Assembly: GCA_023935145.1 (NCBI GenBank)
Contig: CM043700.1
Span: forward strand, 25,018,001-25,082,000
DNA from: Bretschneidera sinensis
Taxonomy: Eukaryota; Streptophyta; Magnoliopsida; Brassicales; Akaniaceae
DNA: 64,000 nucleotides
Direction of reading: 5' to 3'
Shown here: positions 11,001 to 23,300 of the stretch, one piece after another
Numbering within the stretch: the stretch's first letter is position 1
Layout: every line of letters begins with the position of its first letter
The notes under the pieces: generated by a model
Told to the model about the DNA's origin: nothing
Database searches by the model: none
Seen by the model: only the letters and a program-made list of their open reading frames with translations
Position numbers and translations under genes: made by a program

Positions 11001-14000
11001 ACGATAGGGATTGTGTTGAGATTGGCGATGAAAATTTGGCTCTTGTTGTTCGTGATGTACAGCAAGATCAATGGAGTTTGCCGGAAGAGGGTGATGAAAT
11101 CGAGGCTAATTGTAAGGCTTTAGCTTGGGCTACGAGCTGAGTTAAAAAGTTGAACAAGCCGGTAGGGGTGTCATTGGTCAGGGTGGTGGACAAAGCTATT
11201 AGCCTGTTTAAAGAAACTGAGAGGATGAGACACAAAGAATTTAAGTCAAAAGCAAGGAAGAATTCTTCGGGTAGAAAACTAAGTGGGGAGGTGAATAGAG
11301 AACTAAAGAAATTGCGGTTTGATGTTACTTATGAGAAGGGTGGTTGTGGTCTTCTTAAAGAGAGTGGTGAGGGTGGGGATGTTATTGTTTACAATGAAGA
11401 TGAAAATTATCTTGTGAAATGTGAGGGGCTTGAATAATTTAAGCAAGAGGGCTTTGGTGAAACATTATCTTAGAGAATGGAAGGGAGATTTAATTTGTCT
11501 TCAAGAGTCTAAAATGAAGGTGATCGATGATGGGGTTATTCGTACTTTATGGGGTGTGAGATCGTGTGGGTGTAAAGCTTTCCCAACAGTTGGTGTTTTG
11601 GGTGGGGTGGTTGTTTTGGGTCGGGTTGTTCAAGGTCCCCTGTGTATTTTGGGGTTTTTACTCTAGCGTGGAGTGGCTGTTTACCGAAGTTTATGGACTG
11701 GCATAGAGTAGTGAGGGAGCTCCCCTTTAGGATGAGCCGGTGGGGGGGGGGGTGCTTCAATGCTGTGTTGTATCCTCATGAAAGCTCCAATGGGTCTTCG
11801 GAGACTAGTTCTATGAAAGAGTTCTTGAAGTTTGTGAGGGGCCATGGTCTTGTTGATTTACCTCTTTCCGATGGGTCTTTTACATGGTCTAATTTCAGAG
11901 AGGCTCTTTTTTCTCGGATTGATCGTTTACTAGTCACTGGGTGTTGGGAGGCTCTTTTTCCCTGCTTGATTCATAAGCTTTTGCCTCGTACTACTTCAGA
12001 CCATCATTCTATTGTTCTTGAAGTGGGTGGGGGGTTTGCCTTGGGATCTTACTCCATTTTAGTTTGAGAATATGCGGCTCAAGGTGAATGGGTTTAGTAA
12101 TCTTGTCAAAGGGTGGTTAGACGATTGTGAGGTGGAGGGTTTTGCAAGCTTTATTGTGGCTTCAAAGTTGAAGAATCTTAAAGAAGAATTGAAAAGATGA
12201 AATAAGAAGATCTTTAGGAATATTGACTCCTCCCTGAATGCTTTTCTGGGATTGATAAGTGGGTTTGATGATAAAGAAGTGGCGATGAATCTTTCTAGGT
12301 TGACAAGGAGAGAAGGTGGTTTGGGTTAAGATTGAGTTGTCTAAGCTTATCTCTTTAAAAGAAAATTCTTGACGGCAAAAATCTAGAGAAATTTGGCTTC
12401 GAAAAGGTGATAGTAACACTAAGTTTTTCCACAAGATAGCTAATGATCATGGAAGATATAACTTTTGGGCTCTATTGAGGTCGATGATTCAGTGGACGAG
12501 AGGGGATGAAGAATGCCATTTATGGGTTCTATAAGAGGATTTACAAGGAGTTGGGTGATGTTTGGCCGAATTTGGATGATTGGATTTTGATCGCATTGTG
12601 TTGTGGAGGCGAGTTGGCTTGATCATTCCTTTGATGAGGAGATTCTTTCTACCCTAAGGGATTGTATGGTGATAAAGCTTCGAGTCCCAATGGTTTCTCC
12701 ATGGCCTTTCTACAACATAATTGGGAAGTGGTGAAGGAGGGCGTCGTTAGTCTCTTTGCAAGTTTCATGCTTCTAGTGAGTTTGTCGTAAGCCTTAATTC
12801 TATTTTCATTGTCCTTATTCCGAAAAAGTTTGGCGCTACTAATATCTAGGATTTTCGGCAAATTAATTTGCGAGTTGTATTTACAAGCTTTTATCGAAGG
12901 TCCTTACTATTAGATTGAAGAAAGTTTTTGGAAAAGTGGTGAGTCCACATCAAAATAAACTAGTTGATAGGAGACACATTATGTATGTCGTTTTGATTGC
13001 CAATGAGGTTGTGAATGCTCATTTAAAAGGTGGGGGTGGTGTGATTTGCAAACTTGATACCAAGAAGGCGTATGACCATGTGTATTGGGACTTTCTTATT
13101 TACTTGTTGAAAATGATGGGTTTTGGGAATAAATGGTGTAAGTGGATATTTAAGTGCATCTCTTCGGCGTCGTTCTCCATTTTGGTGAATGGGCCTCCGG
13201 TTTCTTCAAGGCTTCTCGGGTTCTTAGGCAAGGAGAGACTCTTTTTTTGTTCACTTTGATGATGGAGGGCTTCAGTAGAATTAAGTTGATGGGAGTCTTT
13301 TGAGTGGCTTTAAGGTGGGGAGCATTGGAAGGAGTCTAAGTGTGTCTCACCTTCTCTTTGTCGATAATACGATTGTGTTTTGTGGAGCAGAGGCGGTCCA
13401 AATTCTTCGTCTTCATTGAGGTTTTTTGTGATTAGCGTAAGTTTCAGGGCAAAAAATTAACCTTAATCCCTCTTGGTGAGAATCCTAATGGTCGTTTTTT
13501 GGGCTGCCTTGTTGGGTTTCAATGTGGGGTCTCCTCCTATTACCTATCTCGAGCTTTCTCTTGGGGCAAAATTCAAAGACGAGGGTGTCTGGAACCCTAA
13601 AGGTTTGAGAAACGACTTGCCAGGTGAAAGCATCAGTATCTCTCAAAAGGTGGTAGACTCACTCTATCCAAAGCGCACTTGCGAGCCTATCCAAAGGTTG
13701 GAGAGTATTCAAAGAAGATTTCTTTGGGGAAATATTGGGGAGGATTATAAGTATCACTTGGTTAAATGGGGTGTGAACCGTTGCATAGAGGCAGATTAGG
13801 CCTTAAATCTCACTTTGTTCAATAAAGCACTTCTTTTTATTTCTTTCTTTCTTTTGATTGGAAAATGGTTATGGGGAATCATGGTGGAGAGAGAACATCT
13901 ATGGAGAAAACTAGTGGAGGCTAAGTTTGGGTCAGACCTTAACGGGTGCATGTCTAAGGAAGGGAGGGGAGCTTATGGTTTGGAGGTTTGGAAGTGAATC

Positions 14001-14321
14001 CGATTGAGCCTTTACGGTGGGTAATGGTGAGAGTACTCGACTTTGCCATGATATATGGTGTGGAGATAGTTCTTTGAAAGTCCAGTTTCCAAATGTTATT
14101 GCTTTGGTGAGAGATAAGGATGCCCTCATTAGATCTTACCTTTCTTTTTCCAACGATAAGGCTTCTGAGGATGTGATGCAAAAAAGTAGAGGCAAAAATA
14201 CACTAAACAAGGAAATAGATATGACAATCCAAATCACATGAAAGCCACAATCTAGGGCGCGAAGAACACTCAATCTCAGAATTGTTTTCATTCATTAGCT
14301 CCTTACAAATATAAGGTTTTA

Positions 14322-14354
<33 letters not shown>

Positions 14355-17300
14355 CCCTAGCTCTACTAAAATGTAAAATTCTTAAACTATCCCTAATATT
14401 ATTTTTATTACAAATTTTCCCCCATAATCCAAATAACCCCTAATTCCTAAATCCAAAGCCCTAAATCTATTCTTCATTGTGTATTCCATCAGCAATAGAG
14501 TGTGGCAAGTTTTTTGGAAACATTGTATGGCACTAATCTCAATGTAAATATAGAGGACTTGGCAAGGTGGAAATCTAATCTAGATAAGGGAAGGGGTTTG
14601 AGGTGAAGTCCATTGAAATCCTTTTGGATAATTTTCCTTTGGAAGGTTCACAAAACTTCTTGTGAAAAGCAATTTGCAATTCTCTTGCTCATAAATTTTT
14701 TTTTTTTTTTTGTGGGGATAAGTTTCGTTGGAGAAAATTCTTACTATTATGACAATCAAAAGAGAGGGAAATTTCTTGTTAATAGATGTTACATTTGTAA
14801 AGAGTGCGTCAAGTGTGTGTTTCATCTTTTATTGGAGTGCCTCTTAGCCAATTTCTGGGGGATGGCTCTGTGTTTTGGGAATTTCTTGGGTGGTTGTCGC
14901 CTTGCTGGTTCTGTGAAAGATGAAGTGTGGGCTTGGAATGACTTTCATGCTTCTAAGGATCTAAAGAGAGCTTACACTTTGGTTCCCCTCTCTATTTTTG
15001 GCTTGTTTTGAATGAGAGGAATAGAAAGGCTTTTGATGGTGAAGAGAGGTCTTTAAATGTGTTAAGAGATAGATGGTTCAACATCCTTAATTTTTGGTTT
15101 TAGGGTAAAATTTTGGTAAAAGATGATTTATTAGATTTTGTGGATTTACTATCATGTAGATAGTCTTTATAAATAGGTTGCACCCCCTTGGTGTTTTTTT
15201 AATATAACTTTTACTTATAAAAAAAAAGCATAAGCTATTGGACATACTTTATGACTTGTCACCAACCAAGACTAATAGTCAGTAGAATATAATCTTTGGA
15301 ACAACTGTAACATAGGAAATGCCAATGGGTTGAGCTAATTGCCTAGTTAACACGTTCCAATGTGAGGGAAAAATTATGCAAGACACTTATAGAACTAGAC
15401 TTATGATACGTTACATTTAAGCTTAGCCAAAATGTTCTAAGATGGACGAGAAGCAAACTATTAGAGGTAGAGGATGGACCTAAGCATTATAACCAATTGT
15501 AAAATGTTTTTATTTGAGCAGGCAACAGTGAACAAGAAGATAAAATGTACACTGTGATGTTTTCATCATTTGCGAAGAGGACAATTTTTTTATAAGCAAA
15601 AAATGTAATAAACAAAAAAGCACCAAGATGGTGCAACTCTAAGCCAAAGGCTAATTAAAATAAAGGAATTCCACAAAATCTAAAAGTTCTACCTCATTTA
15701 CAAAAAAAATTCCCTTTAAATAAAAAATTAAGGGTATTAAACCATCTATTTCTAAGTATATCTAAAGAACTCTCTACACCATTAAACGCTCTACGGTTCC
15801 ACTCATTCCACAAATCCAAAAAATAGGTAGGGGATCAACACGTAAGCCTTCAAAATCTCCTTAGAGACCCTCAACCCACTCCAAGCCCACACTTCATCTT
15901 TCATCAATCTGACCATTACACATGAAACCCCTAAAACCCTATAAGCCATCTCTCACAACCTCCTAACCAACGAGCAATCCAACAAAAAATGAAACACAGG
16001 CTCCACACAACCTTTGCAAATTTAACATCTATTCACAAGCACTCTCCCTTTTCTTTTTCTTTTTTTGTAAATCGTCAATGGAAAGAATTTTTCCCCAAGA
16101 GGCTTCCCCACAAAAAAAAAAAAAAAAAAAAAACTCTTACTTTTTAAGGGCGTGAGGACACCAAATAGCTTTCCATGAGAGGCCTCCAAAGAAGCTCCCT
16201 CAAGAAAAAGCCTTTGTCCGAGCTAGATCTCCACCTAGCCGAATCCTTCCTATTCACATCCATCCTAGAACGGTACAAAGTCTCCAAGAATCTCTCAACC
16301 ATCTCCATCTCCCAATTATGGACATTGTGAATGAAAGGTACATCCCAAGAAATCACACCATTAAAGAATGACACATGAACCAATGAGAGCATCCTTATCT
16401 CACACAATAACGAAGTTGACCAGAAATTGATCTTTAAGATAAGTATTCCCAAACCACGTGTCATACTAAAGCCGAGTTCTTTCCTGTTACCCACCAAGAC
16501 GGAAACATAAGGAAAGAAATCCACCCAACCTTTCCGAATCCATTTCCACACCCCCACACATAGGCTCCTCTCGTCTCCTTAGACATCCATCCATTAGGCT
16601 CCAATCCAAACTTAACTTCCACCACTTTCTCCTCCAAAGATGATCCTCCTCCACAATAAACCGCCATAACCATTTACCAAGGAAAGCTTCATTGAAAAGA
16701 GTGAGAGATTTAATATCGAGACCCCCATGTTCAATTGGTTGTTTAACAACACCACATCTCACTAAGTGCTATTTGTATTCCTCTCCCGTATTGCCCCTAA
16801 GGAACCTTTTTTTAATTATTTCAAACTAGTTAGCCACCGAACTAGGAATAGGAAAAAGGGACATAAACTATATGGGAAGGTTAGAAAGAGTGCGCATGAT
16901 GAGAGTGAGCCTTCCCCTCTTGAAATGTGGTTCTTCCACCAGTCTAACTGTTTCTCAAACCTCTCCACAATAGTATTCCAAACGCTTTTATCTTTAAATT
17001 TAGCCCCAAGAGGAAACCAAGATACGTAATAGGAAGCGATCCCAGCAATTAGAGTGCTGATTGGTTAGAGTCTTAAGTTGAAGGCACTAAAGAGATAATA
17101 ACAGATCCTAAATGAATGTCACTTAGGTTATGAGCAAATAGAGAATAACCATCTATTTAGTGAAGGTCTCTGTAAAGCATAATGACAGAAAATTATTCCA
17201 GCCCAATTCTGAGATTAAAACTCATCCGGCTGAGTTGCACACTAAGACATAATTTACATACATTTATCCCTGTAAGATGAATAAAATTTAATTAAGAACC

Positions 17301-20300
17301 TAACTATACTCTATCCTTTAGATGCTTCTTAAGATTAATTTGTATGACTCTAATGTCCAAAAAGATTATAGATATTCAATATCAATGATCCTATTTTGAC
17401 AAGCAGTGTAAGAATTCTAGAACCAAAAAGTTGTTTATAGAAACTAGTACAAGCTAACCTTGTGATATTCAAGAGTATCGCCAGCAGCCTTCCGAACATC
17501 TACCATGAAAAGAGAGGGTGCGACTTCATATATCTATGTAAAATAGAAAAACCAGCTTAGAAACAGCATTCATACTGAATTTAAGTCCTGCTTAGGCATA
17601 AACAAATCTACAAAGCCACCTCTAGGACGACTGCAAATTGTCCAATCTTATTTGAAGATACTCCCTCGAGCCTTGTCTGTGAGTTTAAAAGACAAAGGAA
17701 AGTAAATAGAAAGAGATAACATGAAGTACAACTGTTAAAAATAATTCCTTGAAGTACCAAGACGTGAACACTTAGTCCATCAATGATTAGAGTGACCCCT
17801 CTATGACCGATACAGACAGAAAAAGAAAAGGAATATATATTTACTAGTTAAATACACATACCTACCTTGTGGTTTCATCCTGCTTATGATATATCTGAGG
17901 ACTTTTTTGTGACAATTGAGCATGTATGGTAACTCCATTACGCACTTTAAGCTCATGTCGTTAACTTAAAGTCACGTGAGTTGCACGCAGGTGTGTTTTT
18001 TGTTTAAATTGGTACATTGTGTCCTAATATCATAGATTTGTGCCCTAATAACAATCAACAACCCCCAAATCAACAATTTGATCTTTCCAATTGCCCTAAT
18101 CTCAAACAAATAATGGATTTGGGGGTTGTTAATTGTTAGGGCTCAAATCTCTAATATTAGGCAGGAAACACAACGCATGTAATAGTCACGTGACTTTAAG
18201 ATAACAGCGTGAACTTAAAGTGTACAACAGACTTATTATATGTCTTCAATTGTCATGAAAAAATCCTGGAGGTATATCCTAAACAAGATTCACAGAGTAG
18301 GTATGTGTATTTAACCCTATTTACTAAGAAACCATTTTTTTATTTCTATTTTTCAATTATTTTATTAAAGGTGACTGTACATTATGCATACGTGCACATG
18401 CATGTTTACTAAGCTATTAGTTTCAGGTCAATCAACCATTACTGGATGCTATCTGTTGAGTATTCTACACACAAAGTAGCTCCATGGATACTTAGCTGAA
18501 AGGAGACACTACAAGGGTTTCCCTGTAGCAGCAGTAGCATGCCTATGTAGCTCTCTATTGTCCCCAACCCAAAGCTTGATTAAATTTTAATGATTTCAAG
18601 TGTTTAACATGTTTGTAGCATGTGCAATAAAGTTGAGCTCAAATTGCAAATGAATCAGACCTCAAAAAGATTTGCATCTAGTGAAGAATAGGATCAGTGC
18701 ATTGTGCTTTAATTAGCTCTGAATTTTTAATCGCACTTGTACCAAACTAATACCAAATTTGTTTCTCCAAACTCTTTTATCATTGTAAAAGAAAGTAAAA
18801 TACTTGACAGTGAGGTATCCTAGCTCATTGTGAGGATTTTGGGAGAAATCCTTGTATTAAGTTGAGTATTACCTTTAAAAGCACTCTGAAAGATGAGCTA
18901 GCACCTAGGAATTCTAGCAAGACTTGTAAGAAGACAAGTTGATAATGGAAATCTCAAGGAAGAACCTTGAGGAGTGGACGTACAAGTAGGGGTCGAACCA
19001 CTATAACTTCTGTTTACAAGCTTATCTACCCTTACTCTCTTTAATTTACAGAACTTTTATTCTTGTTTAAGCTTGTTTTCAAGCTCTTGTCTATATTGCT
19101 GCACTCCTATTGTTACTCATTTGATTTCTCACACATTCACTCTTGGACAGCTTGTCAAAAAGGGTTTTTTTTTTTTTTTTTTTTTTTATAAGTAACTTGT
19201 CAAAAAGGGTTGAACTTTCAAATCCTTGAAATTTCCCAACAACCCAATTAAAGCCCTCTTGGGTTGCCTAAGTAGCTAGGACAACACTCTCATTTTGTAT
19301 AACAAATTGAATCTAAGCAATATGGTTGGTATTGATTTTTTTTACAAGTAATATCGTTGGTATTGATAGAAAATTGTGCACAAGCATGAATCGGTATCTA
19401 CCAAATTTGCTTAGCCTTGATGAAACGACTAGTCTTGAATGGCCACCAACGAGAATGAAATATATGCAGTTCAGAAACACAAAAAGAAGCCATTAAATGC
19501 ATAGCATTCCATGACTATGAGGTTAGTTAACAGCTCATGCAACAAAGTAACGAGATAAGATGGGTATGATTCAAGTTAAAATTTATAGCAATGGGTTTGG
19601 TTCAAGTTGAAATGTATAGCACCCTGCTTTTCAAAGTTCAAAATTTTATTCCAATTGTCGGAAAACTGGCCCCAAAGAGCTTATCACAACATCTTTTACA
19701 AGTATCTTCCACAAGAAAGTATATAAAGGAATAAATTACCAGCATAAACCAAGTTAGTCAATTCTCTGAAATATTTTAACAGAATGCTTGGATCATCATT
19801 TAACAAGCTTGTTGCAAAAACAAACAATTATCTAAATGTTTGAGCACCAAAGTCAAGGTGCATCAACTTGGGTATCACTAATTGTATTAGATTTAAGGTA
19901 AATATTATGGGAATACCTTGTAATTGCGCGTATAAACCTTGAGACCCATTGATTCTGCAACAGTCTCAATACTTGAAATTATAATTCTTGCTGGCTTGCG
20001 GGAGACAAAACGAGTTTGCCTTTTTATATAATCCTGGCAGAGAAAAAAATGGTGAAAGCTAGACAAAACCACTTTCAAAATTGGAAAATTCCATTTATAG
20101 TCACTGAAAGAAAGCTTCAAATTCAACCACACAAGCTATAACAATATAACTAAATACATGGTTCAGCAGTGCATATATAGTGAATTCACTCATAACACAT
20201 AACATAGAAGTTCTTGCCCTATGAGTCTCCACTAATGTCTTGTTTCTTAACCATGAGCAGTTACTGTAAATTGGCCTGCTTGAAGAGTTTGGAGAATTAT

Positions 20301-23300
20301 GATAATGATACGCATTTCCTAAAGAAACTTATACTAACTCGTTGTTTACATAATTTTTTTATTACACATGGTTTTCCAACAAGCGAATGAAAATTCAATA
20401 ATCTTTGAATATAAATATACAATATTCTAACATAAAGACACTTATATATCCATGTCCCTGTGTCTAGATTTTTGGGAGTAATCATGTCTCACACCTTATG
20501 TCCATGTCAAAAGTTTGAAACATGACCCTCGAGCCCATATCCACAAATCATAGCTAATTTTCCTTTAATATGCATCCCATAGTCAGTCTTATCCATTTGT
20601 AACTTAAAATTTCTTAAATTATAACTCTACCCATAGTTCTAAAGCGAGGTGATGCAACTGACATTAAGAAAATTATATAGGGTTTTTTTTCTATTTAAGT
20701 TTAGGGTAGAGAACCACGGTTTGACGATTTGTCCAGATTTAGATCTAATTTTATATCATGTTCACACATTAATGGAAAAAACTTGTTTTGTTAACTAGGA
20801 TCGATGGAGATTGAGTTTTATTTTCTTGGTAAGCAAGTAATTCATTGGTGGCTATATTCATATGCTGTAAACAGAAGTTTCAACCAGTTTTTGAATGGAA
20901 TGAGATTTCTGGTTTGATTTGCTCATCTATTTTCAGGTTTTGTTATTAGGATTTATATTTTAAACTCTAAAACTCTTTAACTGGGCCTTTTTTTTTTTGC
21001 TAGAAATTGCAGATTGTTCTGTATGTTTCGCCGTTGCGATTCGTTGTATTCGAATCTTTTCCTTGTGGCTGTTCGAATCTAACCAAAGCTGCATCTCAAG
21101 GCCACCAGTGAAAAATGTAGGTGAGTTTATATTAATCTTAAAATTATAAAGAAAGTAAAAAAAAGAACAATTTCCTCCTTATAGATAGATTAATTAGATC
21201 CTACCATCCCATTAATTTTTAACTTGCATGTTCATCAAATTTACAGCAGATTCAGCAAGCAATGTGCAGCTTGAAGGAAAATAAGTTAAAACAAGGCATG
21301 CAAAACATAGAAAAAAGTGGACCCATATTTGCAAAAAAGTTTTAAAAAAATACAATAACAAACAGAGAAGAAGAAGAAAGAGATCACATAATTGATCAAA
21401 TATTCAAATGTAAGCAGCACTAACCCCTAGAAAAGCAGTATGAAAACAGGTTAAGCTGATGAGACATAAAATGAAATGCACAGACCAGAGAACTCAAACT
21501 ATAGAAATAGAATTCAGTTTGGTACAGATCATACAACCAAAATGCTTAACCATGTTACTGTACCTGACGCCTGTCAAAAAGTGCTGATAAATTTAACCCT
21601 TGGGATAGGGTAATCATCTCAAATGCATTCATTATCAGAGGACCCCCCTCGTTACTTTTTGTCTGCTCTGCTACATATTGGTCCTGTAAAGTTCCAACAG
21701 TTACCAAGAGAGAAACTGAAGCACACAAAAGAATTCCACAGGGAAAAAGCTTTTGAAGGCCATCAGGTTACAACTAAAAACACTAATTTATTAAAGGGGA
21801 ATATCGTGAAAATGGGTAACTCTTAAACTTGCAGTAGAAAATATCCTATCTAGATTAAAAAGAAACCATATGCAGCACAAAAGAAAGAACACCCAACCTC
21901 AATGTCGTCAAAAACTGCACGAACATCATCCAAATTCACCTCTTCTTCTCTAGGACTGACAGGCACATAGTTTTTCTGAAACCAGGGATCCTTTCTAATT
22001 CCTTCAATTTGAATACGCTGCACCAATTGGGAAGCAATTATAGCAAAAGAGAGAGAGAGAAATGAATAGTGAAAAAGATTTTAAAGTTTACTAGTCACCC
22101 CAAACTACTGCAATTATTTCTTCCCTAACATAAATAAAGGTTTGAAGTTGAACCGTTGAACAATGTAATTTAAATTTGAGAATGATTTTAGCACACTGAA
22201 GTTTACAATGAAATGTTATTCTTCATTCTGTACCAAAAAAATGGTAATCCTTTGTTTTACATATATGAACTGTTTAAAGACCAGATCCACATACCAATAA
22301 TTCCTTACTATGTTCATTTGAGATTGGCAAAGGTTATGTGAGCGTCTGACTCAGTCATTAGGATCATGATCCTCTCCAGTTGGGCTCCCAACTGGAGAAG
22401 TCATGTTCACGGTCAGATTAGGTGATAAGTCATCACATTTGAGATCTAAGGGTACAAATGTGCCACATCATTAAAGAGAACTAATGAATCTCTTTTTTAT
22501 ATCTGTTCTAATGGATCTCAAAGCTTCAACATTAACGCCATTATTAAGACATCTCTCTTCAATTACTCTCTCAATCTCTTTCTTCAGTCTCTTTCTCTCT
22601 ACAACTTCTCTACCTCCTTCGTTTCTCTGGTAGCCCATAAAAAAAACAGCAAAACAGTTTCTTTTTATCAAGGATTTTTTTCCTTCTGAATAATCTTACT
22701 ATTTTCTTTTTTTCCTTGTTTTTTTTTTCTAAATAATGGATATGAGGAGAATGAGCAATATTTGGTTGTTGACTAGAACGATAATCACAAAAAAATTGCT
22801 GAACGGGTTTCTTCACTATTTTAAGTTTCACAAGCCATAGTGGACATGGGTGATTCAGATTTATACAAGACAAATTTCTTTCTTATGTGCCATCTTTCTG
22901 TTTTTCAATATCTCTTCAAACAAAGAAAGAATTAAAGAAAGGGAAGACGTTAGGTTTTTTTTTTTTGATAAATAAAATTTCTATTAAGAAGCACCAAGAG
23001 GTTGCACAAAAAAGTCAGGTTATTTACAATGCAATAACTCCACAAAATCTAAAAGATCCTCGTTATTACAAAGAAATTGCCTCAAACCCAAAAAGTAAGA
23101 GAATTGAACAAATTATCTCTAATAATAACAATCGGTCTTTCTATAGCATCGAAGGCTCTTCAGTTCCTCTCCCTCCACACTATCCTCCAAATAAAGTGCG
23201 AAATTAACTCTAAAGCCTTTTTTACATCCTTGGAAGCCCTCAAACCACTCCAAACCCCAATTTCATCTCTCATGGACCCCGTAACCACCCACAATTCTGT

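Larger units (their letters stand above)
5440..11400 (+). pseudogene. L1 ORF1 (RNA-binding protein), split by nested elements
   Basis: Before the nested block (about 5440-5749) the reading resembles the N-terminal DUF4283 part of plant L1 ORF1 (for example [16 protein letters not shown]). It resumes at 9611 after the target duplication. Low-complexity Gly/Val/Glu-rich coding-like stretches follow at 10386-10577, 10823-11140 and 11150-11437. These resemble the variable C-terminal part of ORF1, which carries the protein's nucleic-acid chaperone role. Frames change repeatedly. The boundaries are my estimate. Confidence 0.5.
11410..15080 (+). pseudogene. L1 ORF2: endonuclease, reverse transcriptase, zinc region
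   Basis: The endonuclease begins at about 11421 (RGLNN, then DLICLQESK) and continues at 11642-12060 ([33 protein letters not shown]). Reverse transcriptase is seen at 12915-13259 ([16 protein letters not shown]). The catalytic FADDT box at about 13355-13375 has become FVDNT, losing the second Asp. A C-terminal zinc region with [20 protein letters not shown] lies at about 14780-14840. ORF2 normally nicks target DNA and copies the RNA there. Several frameshifts, the lost Asp and a solo LTR at about 14.2-14.5 kb show it is dead. Confidence 0.8.
5305..15227 (+). mobile_element. Near full-length L1 (LINE), interrupted by nested insertions
   Basis: After removing nested insertions (5765-9610 and about 14172-14490) the element is about 5.8 kb, a normal size for a plant L1. 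It has ORF1-like sequence, an endonuclease, reverse transcriptase, a zinc-binding Cys/His region and the 3' tail TTGGTGTTTTTTTAATATAA ending in A-rich DNA. A probable imperfect 16-bp target-site duplication flanks it (5289-5304 and 15228-15243, 13 of 16 identical). It lies antisense to SOS2. Many frameshifts and stops make it inactive. Confidence 0.8.
5108..17458 (-). other. SOS2 intron 13, about 12.35 kb, packed with transposons
   Basis: This intron separates the exon ending GDTLEYHK (17459) from the last exon starting [10 protein letters not shown] (5107). Donor GTTAGC and acceptor TTTTGCAG are clear. It holds a near full-length L1 in antisense orientation, which itself carries nested elements, and an independent minus-strand L1 fragment at about 15.58-17.04 kb. 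Subtracting these leaves roughly 0.9 kb of original intron. Confidence 0.85.
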
